Shown here: in pieces, positions 36,117 to 45,752 of the stretch
Numbering within the stretch: position 1 is the stretch's first letter
Layout of the letters: each line of letters starts with the position of its first letter
NCBI RefSeq assembly: GCF_900474295.1
Contig: NZ_UCOB01000026.1
Coordinates: forward strand, 1 to 64,000
Reading direction: 5' to 3'
Source of the DNA: Synechococcus sp. UW140
Lineage (GTDB): Bacteria > Cyanobacteriota > Cyanobacteriia > PCC-6307 > Cyanobiaceae
Length of the DNA: 64,000 bases
Made by a program: the position numbers and the translations under genes
Notes under the pieces: model-generated
Told to the model about the DNA's origin: nothing
What the model saw: the letters and a program-made list of their open reading frames with translations, nothing else
Database searches by the model: none

Positions 36117-36758
36117 ATGACCGAACCAAACACTCAGACCCCCGCCAACGACGTCCCGGCAGCGTCCAATGTTCCTGCAGCAGCTGAAGGCCAGCAGCAG
36201 GAACAGCGTCGTGGTGGACGCGACCGCGGCGACCGTCGTGGTGGACGCCGCGGTGATCGCCGCGGCCAGGAGCGTGATTCCGAATGGCAGGAACGCGTCG
36301 TGCAAATCCGCCGTGTCTCCAAAACCGTCAAGGGAGGCAAAAAGATGAGCTTCCGGGCCATCGTCGTGGTCGGTAACGAGCGCGGCCAGGTCGGCGTCGG
36401 CGTCGGCAAAGCGGGCGATGTCATCGGTGCCGTGCGTAAAGGGGTTGCCGACGGCAAAAAGCACCTTGTGAAGGTGCCGCTGACGCGTCACAACTCCATC
36501 CCCACACTGTCCAATGGACGTGACGGTGCCGCCAGCGTTCTGATTCGTCCTGCCGCACCGGGTACCGGTGTGATCGCGGGTGGTTCCATCCGCACCGTGT
36601 TGGAACTAGCTGGCATCAAGAACGTGCTGGCGAAACGCCTCGGCAGCAAGACGCCTCTAAACAACGCCCGGGCTGCGATGGTGGCCCTGGCCGAGCTCCG
36701 CACCCACAAGGACACCGCCAAGGAACGGGGGATCTCCCTCGAGCAGATCTACTCCTGA
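36117..36758 (+). CDS. rpsE: ribosomal protein S5 (uS5) with Arg/Gly-rich N-terminal extension
   Basis: A 213-residue 30S accuracy protein. The core starts near residue 58 ([43 protein letters not shown]). Before it lies a low-complexity extension of about 55 residues with an Ala/Gln part and [20 protein letters not shown]-like repeats, longer than in E. coli S5. ATG 36117 is chosen; the frame is open to 36072 but that overlaps rplR. No L30 gene follows, as usual in cyanobacteria. Confidence 0.96.
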   Translation: MTEPNTQTPANDVPAASNVPAAAEGQQQEQRRGGRDRGDRRGGRRGDRRGQERDSEWQERVVQIRRVSKTVKGGKKMSFRAIVVVGNERGQVGVGVGKAGDVIGAVRKGVADGKKHLVKVPLTRHNSIPTLSNGRDGAASVLIRPAAPGTGVIAGGSIRTVLELAGIKNVLAKRLGSKTPLNNARAAMVALAELRTHKDTAKERGISLEQIYS

Positions 36759-36764
36759 TTCCCC

Positions 36765-37217
36765 ATGACCCTTCGTCTCGATTCCCTCAAACCCAACAAA
36801 GGCGCCCGTCGCCGCAAACTGCGTAAGGGCCGCGGCATCGCCGCAGGCCAAGGCGCCAGCTGTGGCTTCGGTATGCGTGGCCAAAAATCCCGCTCAGGCC
36901 GTCCGACCCGCCCCGGTTTCGAGGGTGGTCAAATGCCGCTGTACCGCCGGGTGCCCAAGCTCAAGCACTTCCCGCTGGTGAACCCCAAGTTCTTCACCGT
37001 CTTGAATGTGTCAGCTCTCAATGAGCTCAAGGCCGGCAGCACCGTCAATCTCGACTCACTCGTCAAGGACGGGGTGGTGACGAGCCCTAAGCACCCACTC
37101 AAAGTGCTTGGCAACGGTGAACTGAAGGTGAAACTCACCGTTCAGGCAGCAGCATTCACCGCCTCTGCCCGCAGCAAGATCGAAGCCGCAGGTGGCAGCT
37201 GCGAAGTGCTCGACTAG
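36765..37217 (+). CDS. rplO: ribosomal protein L15 (uL15)
   Basis: A 150-residue protein, [45 protein letters not shown] at its start, then [20 protein letters not shown]. It starts six bases after rpsE. A terminator-like hairpin follows its stop, before secY. Confidence 0.97.
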   Translation: MTLRLDSLKPNKGARRRKLRKGRGIAAGQGASCGFGMRGQKSRSGRPTRPGFEGGQMPLYRRVPKLKHFPLVNPKFFTVLNVSALNELKAGSTVNLDSLVKDGVVTSPKHPLKVLGNGELKVKLTVQAAAFTASARSKIEAAGGSCEVLD

Positions 37218-37251
37218 TCACCCCGATTGTCGCAGGCACTTCTAAGGTCTG

Positions 37252-37288
37252 AGCCGTCTGCATGACTTCGGTCATCGGACGGCTTTTT
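37252..37288 (+). terminator. terminator-like hairpin with cUUCGg loop between rplO and secY
   Basis: AGCCGTC (37252-37258) pairs with GACGGCT (37278-37284). Inside, ATGAC (37262-37266) pairs with GTCAT (37271-37275) around a TTCG loop closed by C-G, and four T residues follow at 37285-37288. It has the form of an intrinsic terminator or attenuator within the ribosomal cluster, 32 bases before the secY start. Confidence 0.7.
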
Positions 37289-37319
37289 GGCATCACGCCC
37301 CACTTACCCCATCTCATTC

Positions 37320-38627
37320 ATGCTCGTCAGTCGGGGACGAAACCCCAGCGCCGGAGAAGTGATCACCCAGGCGGTGAGCAATCCCGAACTGCGTGGTCGA
37401 ATTCTGACCACCATCGGACTGCTTCTGCTGGTCCGCGTTGGCATCTACATCCCGATGCCGGGGATCGACCGTGTGGCCTTCCAGCAGTTCCTGGAAGGTG
37501 GGGGACAGCTGATCGGATTCCTCGACATCTTCACCGGTGGTGGTGTGTCGAGCCTGGGCATCTTTGCCCTCGGGATCCTTCCCTTTATCAACGCTTCCAT
37601 CATCCTGCAGCTGCTCACTGCAGCCCTGCCGCAGCTCGAGGATCTACAGAAGAACGAAGGCGAAGCCGGACGGCGCAAGATCGCTCAGATCACGCGCTAT
37701 GTGGCCCTTGGCTGGGGTCTCGTGCAGAGCGTTGTGTTTTCGCTCATCCTGCGTCAATACGCAACTGAGGGCTTGAGCGATCTGGTCTTCGTTGTGCAGA
37801 CATCGCTGGCACTGGTGACCGGATCGATGGTGGTGATGTGGCTCAGTGAAGTGATCACCGAGCGGGGGATCGGCCAGGGTGCCTCCCTGGTGATCTTCCT
37901 GAACATCGTGGCCACGCTGCCGCAAACAGTGGGTGGCGCTGTGACCCAGGCACAGACAGGTGATCGGGGCACCGTGCTCGATCTGATCAAGATCACGCTT
38001 GTGTTTCTGGCCACGATTGTCGGGATCGTGTTCGTCCAGGAAGCCTCCAGACGCCTGCCGATCGTGAGTGCGAAACGCCAGGTGGGTGGAACGGGCACCC
38101 TGCCCAATCGCCAGAGCTACCTCCCGATGAAGCTGAATGCAGGGGGGGTGATGCCCATCATCTTCGCTTCGGCCATGCTGTTTCTTCCCGTCACGCTGGC
38201 CCAGTTCGCCAAGCAGGAGTGGTTATCGAGGGCTGTCGGTGCGATTCAGCCCGGTAACTGGCCCTACTACTTGCTCTACTTCGCTCTAATCCTGGCCTTT
38301 GCCTACTTCTACGCGTCACTCACCCTCAATCCAACCGACATTGCCAGCAACCTCAAGCGAGGGGGCGTGGCCATTCCTGGAGTGCGCCCGGGAACGGCCA
38401 CAGCCAACTACATCTCCGGAGTGCAAGCGCGCCTCACCTTGCTGGGCGGCCTGTTCCTAGGGGCCGTCGTGATCATCCCGTCGCTGATCGAAACCACCAG
38501 CCAGGTGAAGCTGGGAGGGCTCGGCTCAACGTCTCTCCTAATTCTGGTGGGCGTCGCAATCGACACCGCCAAGCAGGTTCAGACCTACGTGGTCTCTCAG
38601 CGCTATGAGGGCCTCGTCCGCCAGTAG
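37320..38627 (+). CDS. secY: SecY protein translocase subunit
   Basis: A 435-residue channel subunit of the Sec translocon with ten membrane helices. It begins MLVSRGRNPSAGEVITQAVSNPELRGRIL (ATG 37320; the frame opens at 37287). Family motifs include IPMPGIDRVAFQQF, GIFALGILPFINASIILQLL and the C-terminal SQRYEGLVRQ. It follows the rplO hairpin, so its transcription may be set separately from the upstream ribosomal genes. Confidence 0.97.
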   Translation: MLVSRGRNPSAGEVITQAVSNPELRGRILTTIGLLLLVRVGIYIPMPGIDRVAFQQFLEGGGQLIGFLDIFTGGGVSSLGIFALGILPFINASIILQLLTAALPQLEDLQKNEGEAGRRKIAQITRYVALGWGLVQSVVFSLILRQYATEGLSDLVFVVQTSLALVTGSMVVMWLSEVITERGIGQGASLVIFLNIVATLPQTVGGAVTQAQTGDRGTVLDLIKITLVFLATIVGIVFVQEASRRLPIVSAKRQVGGTGTLPNRQSYLPMKLNAGGVMPIIFASAMLFLPVTLAQFAKQEWLSRAVGAIQPGNWPYYLLYFALILAFAYFYASLTLNPTDIASNLKRGGVAIPGVRPGTATANYISGVQARLTLLGGLFLGAVVIIPSLIETTSQVKLGGLGSTSLLILVGVAIDTAKQVQTYVVSQRYEGLVRQ

Positions 38628-38700
38628 GTCAACAGCAAAGCGCAGTCAACCTTCCATTGGCTCGCAATCGTGCCAATCACACCCCATTGCCATCGAAGCC

Positions 38701-39258
38701 ATGAAAAAACGTCTCCTCTTTCTCGGCCCACCAGGTGCCGGGAAAGGTACCCAGGCGGCCCGATTGTGTAGTCAGCATGGGATGAAGCACCTCTCGACCG
38801 GCGACCTGCTGCGGGCCGAGGTGGCAGCAGGAAGCGATCTCGGCAAAGAAGCCGAAGCCGTGATGAACCGCGGAGAACTGGTGAGTGATGCCCTGGTCCT
38901 GGCGATCGTGAAGGGGCAGCTCGGGGCACTGGGAGACGGGGGCTGGCTTCTGGATGGCTTCCCTCGCAATGTTGCTCAAGCTGAAGCCCTGGAACCGCTT
39001 CTGCAGGAGATCAGCCAGCCATTAGAAGCCGTTGTGCTGCTCGAACTCGACGACGCTGTCCTGATGGCACGCATGCTTGCCCGCGGTCGAGATGACGACA
39101 ACGAAGAGGTCATCCGCCATCGTCTCGAGGTCTATCGCGAACAAACAGCACCTCTGATTCACCATTACCGCCAACAGAACCTGTTGATCTCAGTGGAAGC
39201 GCAAGGCAGCATCGAATCGATCACCGAGCGGATCGAAGAAGCCTTGAGAAAGGGGTGA
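38701..39258 (+). CDS. adk: adenylate kinase (short type)
   Basis: A 185-residue enzyme converting AMP + ATP to 2 ADP. The P-loop is FLGPPGAGKGTQAARLC; the AMP-binding part is STGDLLRAEV and DGFPRNVAQAEAL. The LID is the short form, going straight from ARGRDDDNEEVIRHRLEVY. ATG 38701 fits the family start (MKKRLLFLG). It follows secY as in most bacteria. Confidence 0.95.
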   Translation: MKKRLLFLGPPGAGKGTQAARLCSQHGMKHLSTGDLLRAEVAAGSDLGKEAEAVMNRGELVSDALVLAIVKGQLGALGDGGWLLDGFPRNVAQAEALEPLLQEISQPLEAVVLLELDDAVLMARMLARGRDDDNEEVIRHRLEVYREQTAPLIHHYRQQNLLISVEAQGSIESITERIEEALRKG

Positions 39259-39309
39259 CAACCGCCCTGTGGTAAGTTAGCTGTTTGGAATTTTGGAGAG
39301 CCACACCCC

Positions 39310-39423
39310 ATGAAGGTGCGCGCCTCGGTCAAGAAAATGTGCGAAAAGTGCCGCGTGATTCGTCGTCACGGCCGGGTCATGGTGATCTGCACCAACCCAA
39401 AGCACAAGCAGCGCCAGGGTTGA
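39310..39423 (+). CDS. rpmJ: ribosomal protein L36 (bL36), zinc type
   Basis: Only 37 residues, starting [37 protein letters not shown] in outline. Cys11, Cys14, Cys27 and His32 form the zinc ribbon. GGAGAG lies upstream. Too short for many gene callers but unmistakable, and in the usual place between adk and rpsM. Confidence 0.95.
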   Translation: MKVRASVKKMCEKCRVIRRHGRVMVICTNPKHKQRQG

Positions 39424-39435
39424 GCCCTAGCTGCC

Positions 39436-39447
39436 GGTCAGCTGACC
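39436..39447. promoter_or_regulatory. 12-base palindrome between rpmJ and rpsM
   Basis: GGTCAGCTGACC is a perfect 12-base palindrome 13 bases after the rpmJ stop, followed by a further GCTGACC. A small CCACC-GTTA-GGTGG hairpin lies at 39468-39481, before the rpsM start. It could be an operator or RNA structure; function unknown. Confidence 0.3.
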
Positions 39448-39509
39448 GCTGACCACCGCCTCAATTGCCACCGTTAGGTGGTACCTGTCCCCCCTCGATT
39501 GTTTGCTCA

Positions 39510-39875
39510 GTGGCAAGGATTGCTGGTGTCGACATTCCCCGCGATAAGCGGGTTGAAGTCGCCCTCACCTACATCTACGGAATCGGTCCCACCCGGGCCC
39601 GCACCATCCTGTCCAAGACCGGTGTCAACCCAGACACCAGAGTCAAGGATCTGGAAGATGGTGATGTGCAAAAGCTGCGCGGAGCCACTGAAGCCTTCAC
39701 CATCGAAGGTGACCTACGTCGTCAGGAGGGCATGGCCCTCAAGCGTCTGCAGGACATTGGTTGCCTGCGTGGTCGTCGGCACCGCATGAGCCTTCCAGTT
39801 CGCGGCCAACGCACCCGCACGAACGCCCGCACCCGTCGCGGCGCCCGCAAAACCGTGGCCGGCAAGAAGAAGTAA
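39510..39875 (+). CDS. rpsM: ribosomal protein S13 (uS13)
   Basis: A 121-residue 30S head protein contacting P-site tRNA. I choose GTG 39510, since homologues start (M)[25 protein letters not shown]; the frame is open to 39465. The tail [24 protein letters not shown] is typical. Confidence 0.95.
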   Translation: MARIAGVDIPRDKRVEVALTYIYGIGPTRARTILSKTGVNPDTRVKDLEDGDVQKLRGATEAFTIEGDLRRQEGMALKRLQDIGCLRGRRHRMSLPVRGQRTRTNARTRRGARKTVAGKKK

Positions 39876-39952
39876 GGCGTGCCACATCGCCCTAGAGGCG
39901 AGCCAGCGTCAGCTTCGATCGTCCCCTTTTCACTGCCTTAAGGCCCCCGTTC

Positions 39953-40345
39953 ATGGCCAAGACCGCTAAAAAATCTGGCCCCAAAAAGGCCAAACGCAAC
40001 GTTCCCAACGGCGTTGCCCACATTCAGAGCACGTTCAACAACACGATCGTCTCAATCACCGATACCACTGGAGAAGTGATCTCCTGGTCGTCCGCCGGTG
40101 CCAGCGGCTTCAAAGGTGCTCGCAAAGGCACCCCCTTTGCTGCTCAAACAGCTGCAGAAGCAGCCGCCCGCCGTGCGCTTGAGCAAGGCATGCGCCAGAT
40201 TGAAGTGCTTGTCCGTGGTCCGGGCTCCGGCCGTGAAACCGCAATCCGTGCTCTCCAAGTCGCAGGCCTGGAAATCACCCTGATTCGCGACGTCACGCCA
40301 CTGCCCCACAACGGCTGCCGCCGCTCCAAGCGCCGTCGCGTCTAA
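39953..40345 (+). CDS. rpsK: ribosomal protein S11 (uS11)
   Basis: A 130-residue 30S platform protein. It starts [16 protein letters not shown], continues [46 protein letters not shown], and ends [18 protein letters not shown]. rpsD (S4) does not follow; rpoA does, as in other cyanobacteria. Confidence 0.97.
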   Translation: MAKTAKKSGPKKAKRNVPNGVAHIQSTFNNTIVSITDTTGEVISWSSAGASGFKGARKGTPFAAQTAAEAAARRALEQGMRQIEVLVRGPGSGRETAIRALQVAGLEITLIRDVTPLPHNGCRRSKRRRV

Positions 40346-40391
40346 TTCGCAACGGCCCACTGGATTCTCCCCCTTAACCCCGCTTCAGATC

Positions 40392-41330
40392 GTGCTGCAA
40401 TACCAGATCGACCGTATCGAGCATCAGATCGCTGATGATCGCGCCCAAACCGGCGTGTTCCTCATCGGTCCGCTGGAGCGCGGTCAAGCCACCACGTTGG
40501 GGAACTCCCTACGTCGTGTGCTCATGGGTGGCCTTGAAGGCAGTGCCGTGACCGCCGTGCGAATCGCCGGCGTCAATCACGAGTACGCCACTGTGCCTGG
40601 AGTGCGTGAAGACGTTCTCGACATCCTGCTCAACTGCAAGCAGGTGAGCGTCAATAGCCGCTCAGCTGAACTCGAAATCGGACGCCTGGTCGTTGCTGGT
40701 CCCTCTGAGGTCAAGGCTCGCGATCTGCAGTTCTCCTCTCAAGTGCAGGTGGTTGATCCCGACCGCACCATCGCCACGGTGAGCGACGGCCATAGCCTCG
40801 AGCTTGAGGTCCATGTCGAGCGCGGCATTGGTTATCGCCCGGTCGATCGACACAGTGAAGACACCAGCGCCATTGATCTTCTTCAGATCGATGCTGTGTT
40901 CATGCCCGTGCATCGAGTGAATTTCACCATCGATGAAACGGCTGTTGCCGAGGGTGGCTCTGCTCGTGAACGCTTGCGCATGGAGGTGGTGACCGACGGC
41001 TCGATCACACCCGATGACGCCATCGCTGAGGCAGCCAATCAGCTGATTGAGCTCTTCCAGCCTCTTGCCACTGTCACGATGGTGGAAGAGCCCGGCCTGG
41101 AACCCGAGCCTTCGGCGGAAGCCCAGATTCCCCTTGAAGAGCTCAACCTGTCCGTTCGTGCCTACAACTGCCTGAAGCGTGCACAGGTCAATTCCGTCTC
41201 CGATCTGATGGGCTTCAGCTATGAGGACTTGCTGGAGATCAAGAACTTCGGTTCCAAGTCAGCCGATGAGGTAATCGAAGCCCTCGAGCGCATCGGCATC
41301 TCGATTCCCCAGAGCCGCACGAGCGCCTGA
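40392..41330 (+). CDS. rpoA: RNA polymerase alpha subunit
   Basis: A 312-residue subunit that dimerises to start polymerase assembly. It begins [44 protein letters not shown] (GTG start at 40392). The C-terminal domain with helix-hairpin-helix motifs is [48 protein letters not shown], which binds UP elements and activators. Confidence 0.97.
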   Translation: MLQYQIDRIEHQIADDRAQTGVFLIGPLERGQATTLGNSLRRVLMGGLEGSAVTAVRIAGVNHEYATVPGVREDVLDILLNCKQVSVNSRSAELEIGRLVVAGPSEVKARDLQFSSQVQVVDPDRTIATVSDGHSLELEVHVERGIGYRPVDRHSEDTSAIDLLQIDAVFMPVHRVNFTIDETAVAEGGSARERLRMEVVTDGSITPDDAIAEAANQLIELFQPLATVTMVEEPGLEPEPSAEAQIPLEELNLSVRAYNCLKRAQVNSVSDLMGFSYEDLLEIKNFGSKSADEVIEALERIGISIPQSRTSA

Positions 41331-41365
41331 TTTTTCGTTCTTTACACCCCGCGTCTGCCAGAACC

Positions 41366-41716
41366 ATGCGTCACCAATGTCGAGTTCCTCAGCTAGGCCG
41401 TCCGGCTGACCAACGCAAGGCCATGCTTCGCGGCCTGACGACCCAGTTGATCCGCGAAGGTCGTGTGACCACCACCAAAGCTCGTGCCAAGGCGCTGCGT
41501 GACGAAGCCGAGCGGATGATCACCCTGGCCAAGGACGGCAGCTTGGCCGCCCGGCGCCGGGCTATCGGCTACATCTACGACAAGCAGCTGGTTCACACCC
41601 TGTTTGACAAGGCTCAAGACCGCTACGGCGATCGCAAAGGTGGATACACCCGCATCACACGCACGGTGCCCCGTCGTGGCGACAACGCCGAAATGGCCAT
41701 TATTGAATTGGTCTGA
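41366..41716 (+). CDS. rplQ: ribosomal protein L17 (bL17)
   Basis: A 116-residue 50S protein. It starts [45 protein letters not shown] and ends in the conserved acidic/hydrophobic [12 protein letters not shown]. It lies 35 bases after rpoA. Confidence 0.97.
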   Translation: MRHQCRVPQLGRPADQRKAMLRGLTTQLIREGRVTTTKARAKALRDEAERMITLAKDGSLAARRRAIGYIYDKQLVHTLFDKAQDRYGDRKGGYTRITRTVPRRGDNAEMAIIELV

Positions 41717-41739
41717 ATCGGGCCTGAGTCCTGATCAGT

Positions 41740-42618
41740 ATGGAGCCCTCGTCTGCAGCTGAGGCGCCGTCACTTCGACGGATTGCCCTCAGCCTGCAGT
41801 ACGAGGGTTCCGCATTTTGTGGCTGGCAGCGACAACGGCAGGGCAACAGCGTGCAGGCCGTTTTGGAAGATGCCATCTGCCAATTAGACCCCCATCGTCC
41901 CGTGCAGACGTTTGCCGCCGGGCGCACCGACGCTGGCGTTCACGCAGCCGGGCAAGTGGTGCATTTTGATTGTTGCGGTCCAATTCCAGCCTGGCGTTGG
42001 GCGCCAGCCCTGAATGGTCGTCTACCAGGAAGCATCCGGGTACGCGAGGCAGTGGAACGGCCTCTCTCCTGGCATGCCTGTTATTCAGCCACGTATAGGC
42101 GCTACCGCTACACCGTGTACAACGGCCGACGGCCGAATCTGTTCCTGGCCCCGTGGAGCTGGCATCGCTATCAGAGGAAGCTGAACGATGGCTTAATGAC
42201 CGAGGCGCTTGAGGGCCTGCTGGGACTCCATGATTTCAGCGCCTTTATGCGCGCCGGCAGCCGACGAGCCCATGCGCGCACCACCATTCAGGAGGTGAGC
42301 CTGGAGCGCCAAGGAGACCTCGTGAACGTCGAGATCCAGGCCAGTGGATTTCTCTACGGCATGGTGCGTCTGCTCATGGGGCAACTCGTGGCTTTAGGCG
42401 AGCAGCGGCTCACCTTGGAGACCTTCGAAAGGCGCTGGCGAGAGCGGCGGCGCAATGAAGTGAAGGATGCCGCCCCTGCGCAAGGTCTCTGCCTTCTTCG
42501 CGCTGGTTATGGGGAGTCCATCTTTACGAAAGGCGGGTGGTACGATTGCCAGCCGCGGTATTTTCTGGCATCGCAGGATCCCCCACCGGATCCGCCAGCG
42601 TTGCCGAAAACAGACTGA
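41740..42618 (+). CDS. truA: tRNA pseudouridine(38-40) synthase
   Basis: A 292-residue enzyme that makes pseudouridine in the anticodon arm of tRNA. The catalytic Asp is in [20 protein letters not shown]. Other motifs are [36 protein letters not shown] and [14 protein letters not shown]. It follows rplQ by 23 bases, the usual cyanobacterial placement inside the alpha operon. Confidence 0.95.
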   Translation: MEPSSAAEAPSLRRIALSLQYEGSAFCGWQRQRQGNSVQAVLEDAICQLDPHRPVQTFAAGRTDAGVHAAGQVVHFDCCGPIPAWRWAPALNGRLPGSIRVREAVERPLSWHACYSATYRRYRYTVYNGRRPNLFLAPWSWHRYQRKLNDGLMTEALEGLLGLHDFSAFMRAGSRRAHARTTIQEVSLERQGDLVNVEIQASGFLYGMVRLLMGQLVALGEQRLTLETFERRWRERRRNEVKDAAPAQGLCLLRAGYGESIFTKGGWYDCQPRYFLASQDPPPDPPALPKTD

Positions 42619-42816
42619 CACCATGCCGGATGCAGTCATGCGCCGGCCAGATCGGCCCGTTCCGCTCCCTCCAGAGTCTTATTTCCCACCAGGGTGAGAC
42701 CCACGACGAGGTAAGCTCATCCATTGAGCTTTGATCAGGACGCACTCTGCGGCCGATCCTTTTTGCCCAGCTCCGCCAGCTCAGGTGGGGCATACCCGAA
42801 CCGGCATGCCGGCGCG

Positions 42817-43269
42817 ATGAACAAGACATCCGTTCCCTCAATCGATTCAATCGAACGCCAGTGGTATCTGGTGGACGCTGAGAATCAGACCCTTGGCCGT
42901 TTGGCCACCGAGGTCGCTTCTGTGTTGCGTGGCAAGAACAAGGCCAGCTTCACCCCCCACCTCGACACCGGCGATTTCGTCATCGTGGTGAACGCTGACA
43001 AAATTCGCGTCAGCGGCAACAAGCCCCAGCAAAAGCTGTACCGCCGCCATTCCGGTCGCCCGGGCGGAATGAAGGTTGAAACCTTCGAGCATCTGCAGGA
43101 GCGTCTGCCCGAGCGGATCGTGGAAAAAGCCATCAAAGGCATGCTTCCTCATAACGCCCTAGGACGCCAGCTGTTCCGCAAGCTCAAGGTCTACAAGGGC
43201 AGCGAGCATCCTCATGCCGCCCAGCAGCCCCAGCCCCTCCAGCTCGATCCCGCCGCTTCCGCCAAATGA
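42817..43269 (+). CDS. rplM: ribosomal protein L13 (uL13)
   Basis: A 150-residue protein. It starts [42 protein letters not shown] at ATG 42817; the frame is open to 42724 without family support. [22 protein letters not shown] and [19 protein letters not shown] confirm the call. About 200 bases after truA hold no gene. It overlaps rpsI by four bases. Confidence 0.96.
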   Translation: MNKTSVPSIDSIERQWYLVDAENQTLGRLATEVASVLRGKNKASFTPHLDTGDFVIVVNADKIRVSGNKPQQKLYRRHSGRPGGMKVETFEHLQERLPERIVEKAIKGMLPHNALGRQLFRKLKVYKGSEHPHAAQQPQPLQLDPAASAK

Positions 43270-43670
43270 GCACCAACAATTCCGTCGTCTACTGGGGCAC
43301 TGGTCGCCGTAAGACCTCTGTCGCGCGTGTTCGCCTCGTGCCCGGCAATGGCACGATCACCATCAACGGGCGCCCTGGTGACAATTACCTGAACTACAAC
43401 CCCGCCTACATCGCAGCTGTCAAAGCTCCTCTTCAGACTCTGGGCCTGATTACCGAGTACGACGTCCTGGTCAATGTGCGTGGTGGCGGTCTCACCGGCC
43501 AGGCGGATGCCATCAAGCAGGGCGCAGCCCGTGCGCTTTGTGAGCTGTCTGCCGACAACCGCAAGCCCTTGAAAACCGAAGGCCACCTCAGCCGCGACCC
43601 GCGCGCCAAGGAACGCCGCAAGTACGGCCTCAAGAAAGCCCGCAAAGCTCCTCAGTTCTCCAAGCGCTGA
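43266..43670 (+). CDS. rpsI: ribosomal protein S9 (uS9)
   Basis: A 134-residue 30S protein whose C-terminal Lys/Arg tail touches P-site tRNA. It has [29 protein letters not shown] and ends [17 protein letters not shown]. The ATGA overlap with rplM indicates coupled translation. Confidence 0.97.
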   Translation: MSTNNSVVYWGTGRRKTSVARVRLVPGNGTITINGRPGDNYLNYNPAYIAAVKAPLQTLGLITEYDVLVNVRGGGLTGQADAIKQGAARALCELSADNRKPLKTEGHLSRDPRAKERRKYGLKKARKAPQFSKR

Positions 43671-43679
43671 TCTTCTGTC

Positions 43680-43949
43680 ATGCCTAAGCCCGACATTCAC
43701 CCCACCTGGTATCCCGATGCCAAGGTCATTTGCAACGGAGAGGTGGTGATGACCACTGGCTCCACCCAGCCCGAGATCCATGTCGACGTCTGGAGCGGGA
43801 ACCACCCCTTCTTCACCGGCACCCAGAAGATCCTCGACACCGAGGGACGTGTGGACCGTTTCATGCGCAAGTACGGCATGGGCGGTGCAGGTGAAGCCGC
43901 AGGCGAGAAGAAAGCCGCCAAGAGTGACGCCGCAAAGACCGAAGCCTGA
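43680..43949 (+). CDS. rpmE: ribosomal protein L31 (bL31), low-Cys type
   Basis: An 89-residue protein bridging the subunits. It starts MPKPDIHPTWYPDAKVICNGEVVMTTGS and keeps HPFFTGTQKILDTEGRVDRFMRKYGM. Only one Cys remains, so it is the zinc-independent form. A Lys/Ala-rich tail extends the C-terminus. It is the last gene before the cluster terminator. Confidence 0.96.
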   Translation: MPKPDIHPTWYPDAKVICNGEVVMTTGSTQPEIHVDVWSGNHPFFTGTQKILDTEGRVDRFMRKYGMGGAGEAAGEKKAAKSDAAKTEA

Positions 43950-43994
43950 AATTGCTCCAAGCAACGGTCTGACTCGCTTGTCTGACCCTCTTGC

Positions 43995-44036
43995 CCCCAG
44001 TCGCGGAGACCACTCTGCGACTGGGGTTGTTTTTTG
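43995..44036 (+). terminator. intrinsic terminator ending the ribosomal cluster
   Basis: CCCCAGTCGC (43995-44004) pairs perfectly with GCGACTGGGG (44017-44026) around a 12-base loop, followed by a TTGTTTTTT tract. It lies about 45 bases after rpmE and 21 bases before the prfA start. Confidence 0.88.
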
Positions 44037-44056
44037 ATCACTGCGTGCCGAAGGGG

Positions 44057-45151
44057 ATGGAGATCGCAACCCTGATCAGCCGGCTGGAAGCAGCCACGAC
44101 GAGTTTTCACACTCTGGAACGGCAACTGGCGGATCCAGACGTGGCCTCCGATCCCAAGAGACTCCAGGCGATTGCCCGCGAACGCTCCAGATTGGAACCC
44201 CTCGTGCAGGACTACCAGAGCCTGCAGCAGGTGGACGAAGAACTCCAACAGGCGGAAGCGTTGCTGAGAGAAAGCCGAGGGGATGAGGCCATGGAGGAGC
44301 TGGTCCGACAGGAGATCCAGGAACTGACGCTGACGCAAGACGCCCTCGTTCGGAAGGTGACACTGGCACTGCTCCCTAGTGATCCCCGCGACGAACGCAG
44401 CGTCATGCTCGAGATCAGAGCCGGAGCAGGAGGTGATGAAGCCTGCCTTTGGGCCGGTCATCTGGCGCGCATGTATGAACGCTATGGCAGCCGCCAGGGA
44501 TGGAACGTGCAGCCTGTCAGCGCCAGTGCGGCGGATCTCGGTGGTTACCGCGAACTGATTCTCTCCGTGAAGGGCGACGCGGTGTTCAGCCAATTGAAAT
44601 TTGAAGCGGGAGTACACCGCGTGCAGAGGGTACCGGCCACCGAATCCCAGGGCCGTGTTCACACCTCAACGGCCACCGTGGCAGTGATGCCAGAAGCGGA
44701 TCCTGTCGAGGTGCAGATCGATCCAACTGATCTAGAGATCAGCACCGCCCGATCCGGCGGCGCAGGTGGCCAGAACGTCAACAAGGTGGAAACAGCCGTA
44801 GACCTTCTGCACAAACCCAGCGGCATCCGCGTGTTCTGTACCCAGGAGCGCTCTCAACTGCAAAACCGCGAGCGTGCCTTGGAGATTCTGCGCGCCAAGC
44901 TTTATGAAAGGCAGCTGGCGGAAGCCAACGCCAAGGAGAGTTCAGCCCGTCGCGCCCAGGTCGGCACTGGTGACCGCAGTGAGAAGATCCGCACTTACAA
45001 CGCCAAGGACAATCGGGTGACCGATCACCGACTCGGCCGCAACTTCAGCCTTGACCCCGTACTCGAGGGTCAAATGGACGATGTGATTGGAGCCTGTATC
45101 GCCGAGGAACAGCGGGCAAAACTCGAATCGCTCAGCGACGATGTCGACTGA
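44057..45151 (+). CDS. prfA: peptide chain release factor 1
   Basis: A 364-residue factor reading UAA and UAG. It begins [21 protein letters not shown] (ATG 44057; the frame is open to 43991, but that crosses the terminator). The codon-reading PAT tripeptide is in [14 protein letters not shown], and the GGQ hydrolysis motif in [27 protein letters not shown]. It lies after the ribosomal terminator, so it may have its own promoter or rely on read-through. Confidence 0.95.
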   Translation: MEIATLISRLEAATTSFHTLERQLADPDVASDPKRLQAIARERSRLEPLVQDYQSLQQVDEELQQAEALLRESRGDEAMEELVRQEIQELTLTQDALVRKVTLALLPSDPRDERSVMLEIRAGAGGDEACLWAGHLARMYERYGSRQGWNVQPVSASAADLGGYRELILSVKGDAVFSQLKFEAGVHRVQRVPATESQGRVHTSTATVAVMPEADPVEVQIDPTDLEISTARSGGAGGQNVNKVETAVDLLHKPSGIRVFCTQERSQLQNRERALEILRAKLYERQLAEANAKESSARRAQVGTGDRSEKIRTYNAKDNRVTDHRLGRNFSLDPVLEGQMDDVIGACIAEEQRAKLESLSDDVD

Positions 45152-45178
45152 GTCAGCCGTCGACGGAGTCAGCCAGGG

Positions 45179-45679
45179 TTATGCCCCAATCACATATTTG
45201 GCCCAGTCGGCCCGTTGGCCTGAATCAATCTGGCGTCTGGCTTCAAAGCTGAGGTGCCCCATGGGTCGATGCGGCTCACGCCGCAGCGGCATGTTGGCCT
45301 CCTGTGGAGTGCGGTTGCCCTTGCGAACATTGCAGCGAAGGCAGGCAGTGGTCACGTTTTCCCAGAGGTCGCCACCGCCGCGGCTGCGAGGCAGCACATG
45401 GTCAATCGAGAGCTGACCACCTCGACAACCGCAGTACTGACAACAGTGATTGTCGCGGTGGAAGAGGTTCCGGCGGGTGAGAGCGAGCTGGCGGAAGGGC
45501 ACATGCACGTACTGGCGCAGACGGATCACCGTTGGCACATGGAAATCTCCGCGGAGGCAATGGTTGGGGTCATGCTCGAGCCCCTCTGCCTTTCCCTTCA
45601 ACATCATCACGGTGGCACGGCGCCAGGTGGTGATATTGAGCGGCTCATAGGACGCATTGAGAACGAGAACCTGGACCAT
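45179..45679 (-). CDS. HNH endonuclease-family protein
   Basis: A 166-residue protein from MVQVLVLNASYEPLNITTWRRATVMMLKGKAEGLE (ATG 45679; the frame is open to 45754, but that overlaps alr). The HNH zinc site is visible: CQYCGCRGGQLSIDHVLPRSRGGGDLWENVTTACLRCNVRKGNRT, with two CxxC pairs around the catalytic His. Such stand-alone HNH proteins are common in cyanobacteria and their target is unknown. It is divergent from alr. Confidence 0.85.
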   Translation of the reverse strand: MVQVLVLNASYEPLNITTWRRATVMMLKGKAEGLEHDPNHCLRGDFHVPTVIRLRQYVHVPFRQLALTRRNLFHRDNHCCQYCGCRGGQLSIDHVLPRSRGGGDLWENVTTACLRCNVRKGNRTPQEANMPLRREPHRPMGHLSFEARRQIDSGQRADWAKYVIGA

Positions 45680-45752
45680 GCCAGCCCGCTGATTCCAAGG
45701 CATGCTACGGGCAATCCACGGATTGTTCCGTGCCCAGCGCGACCTTGGCTCC

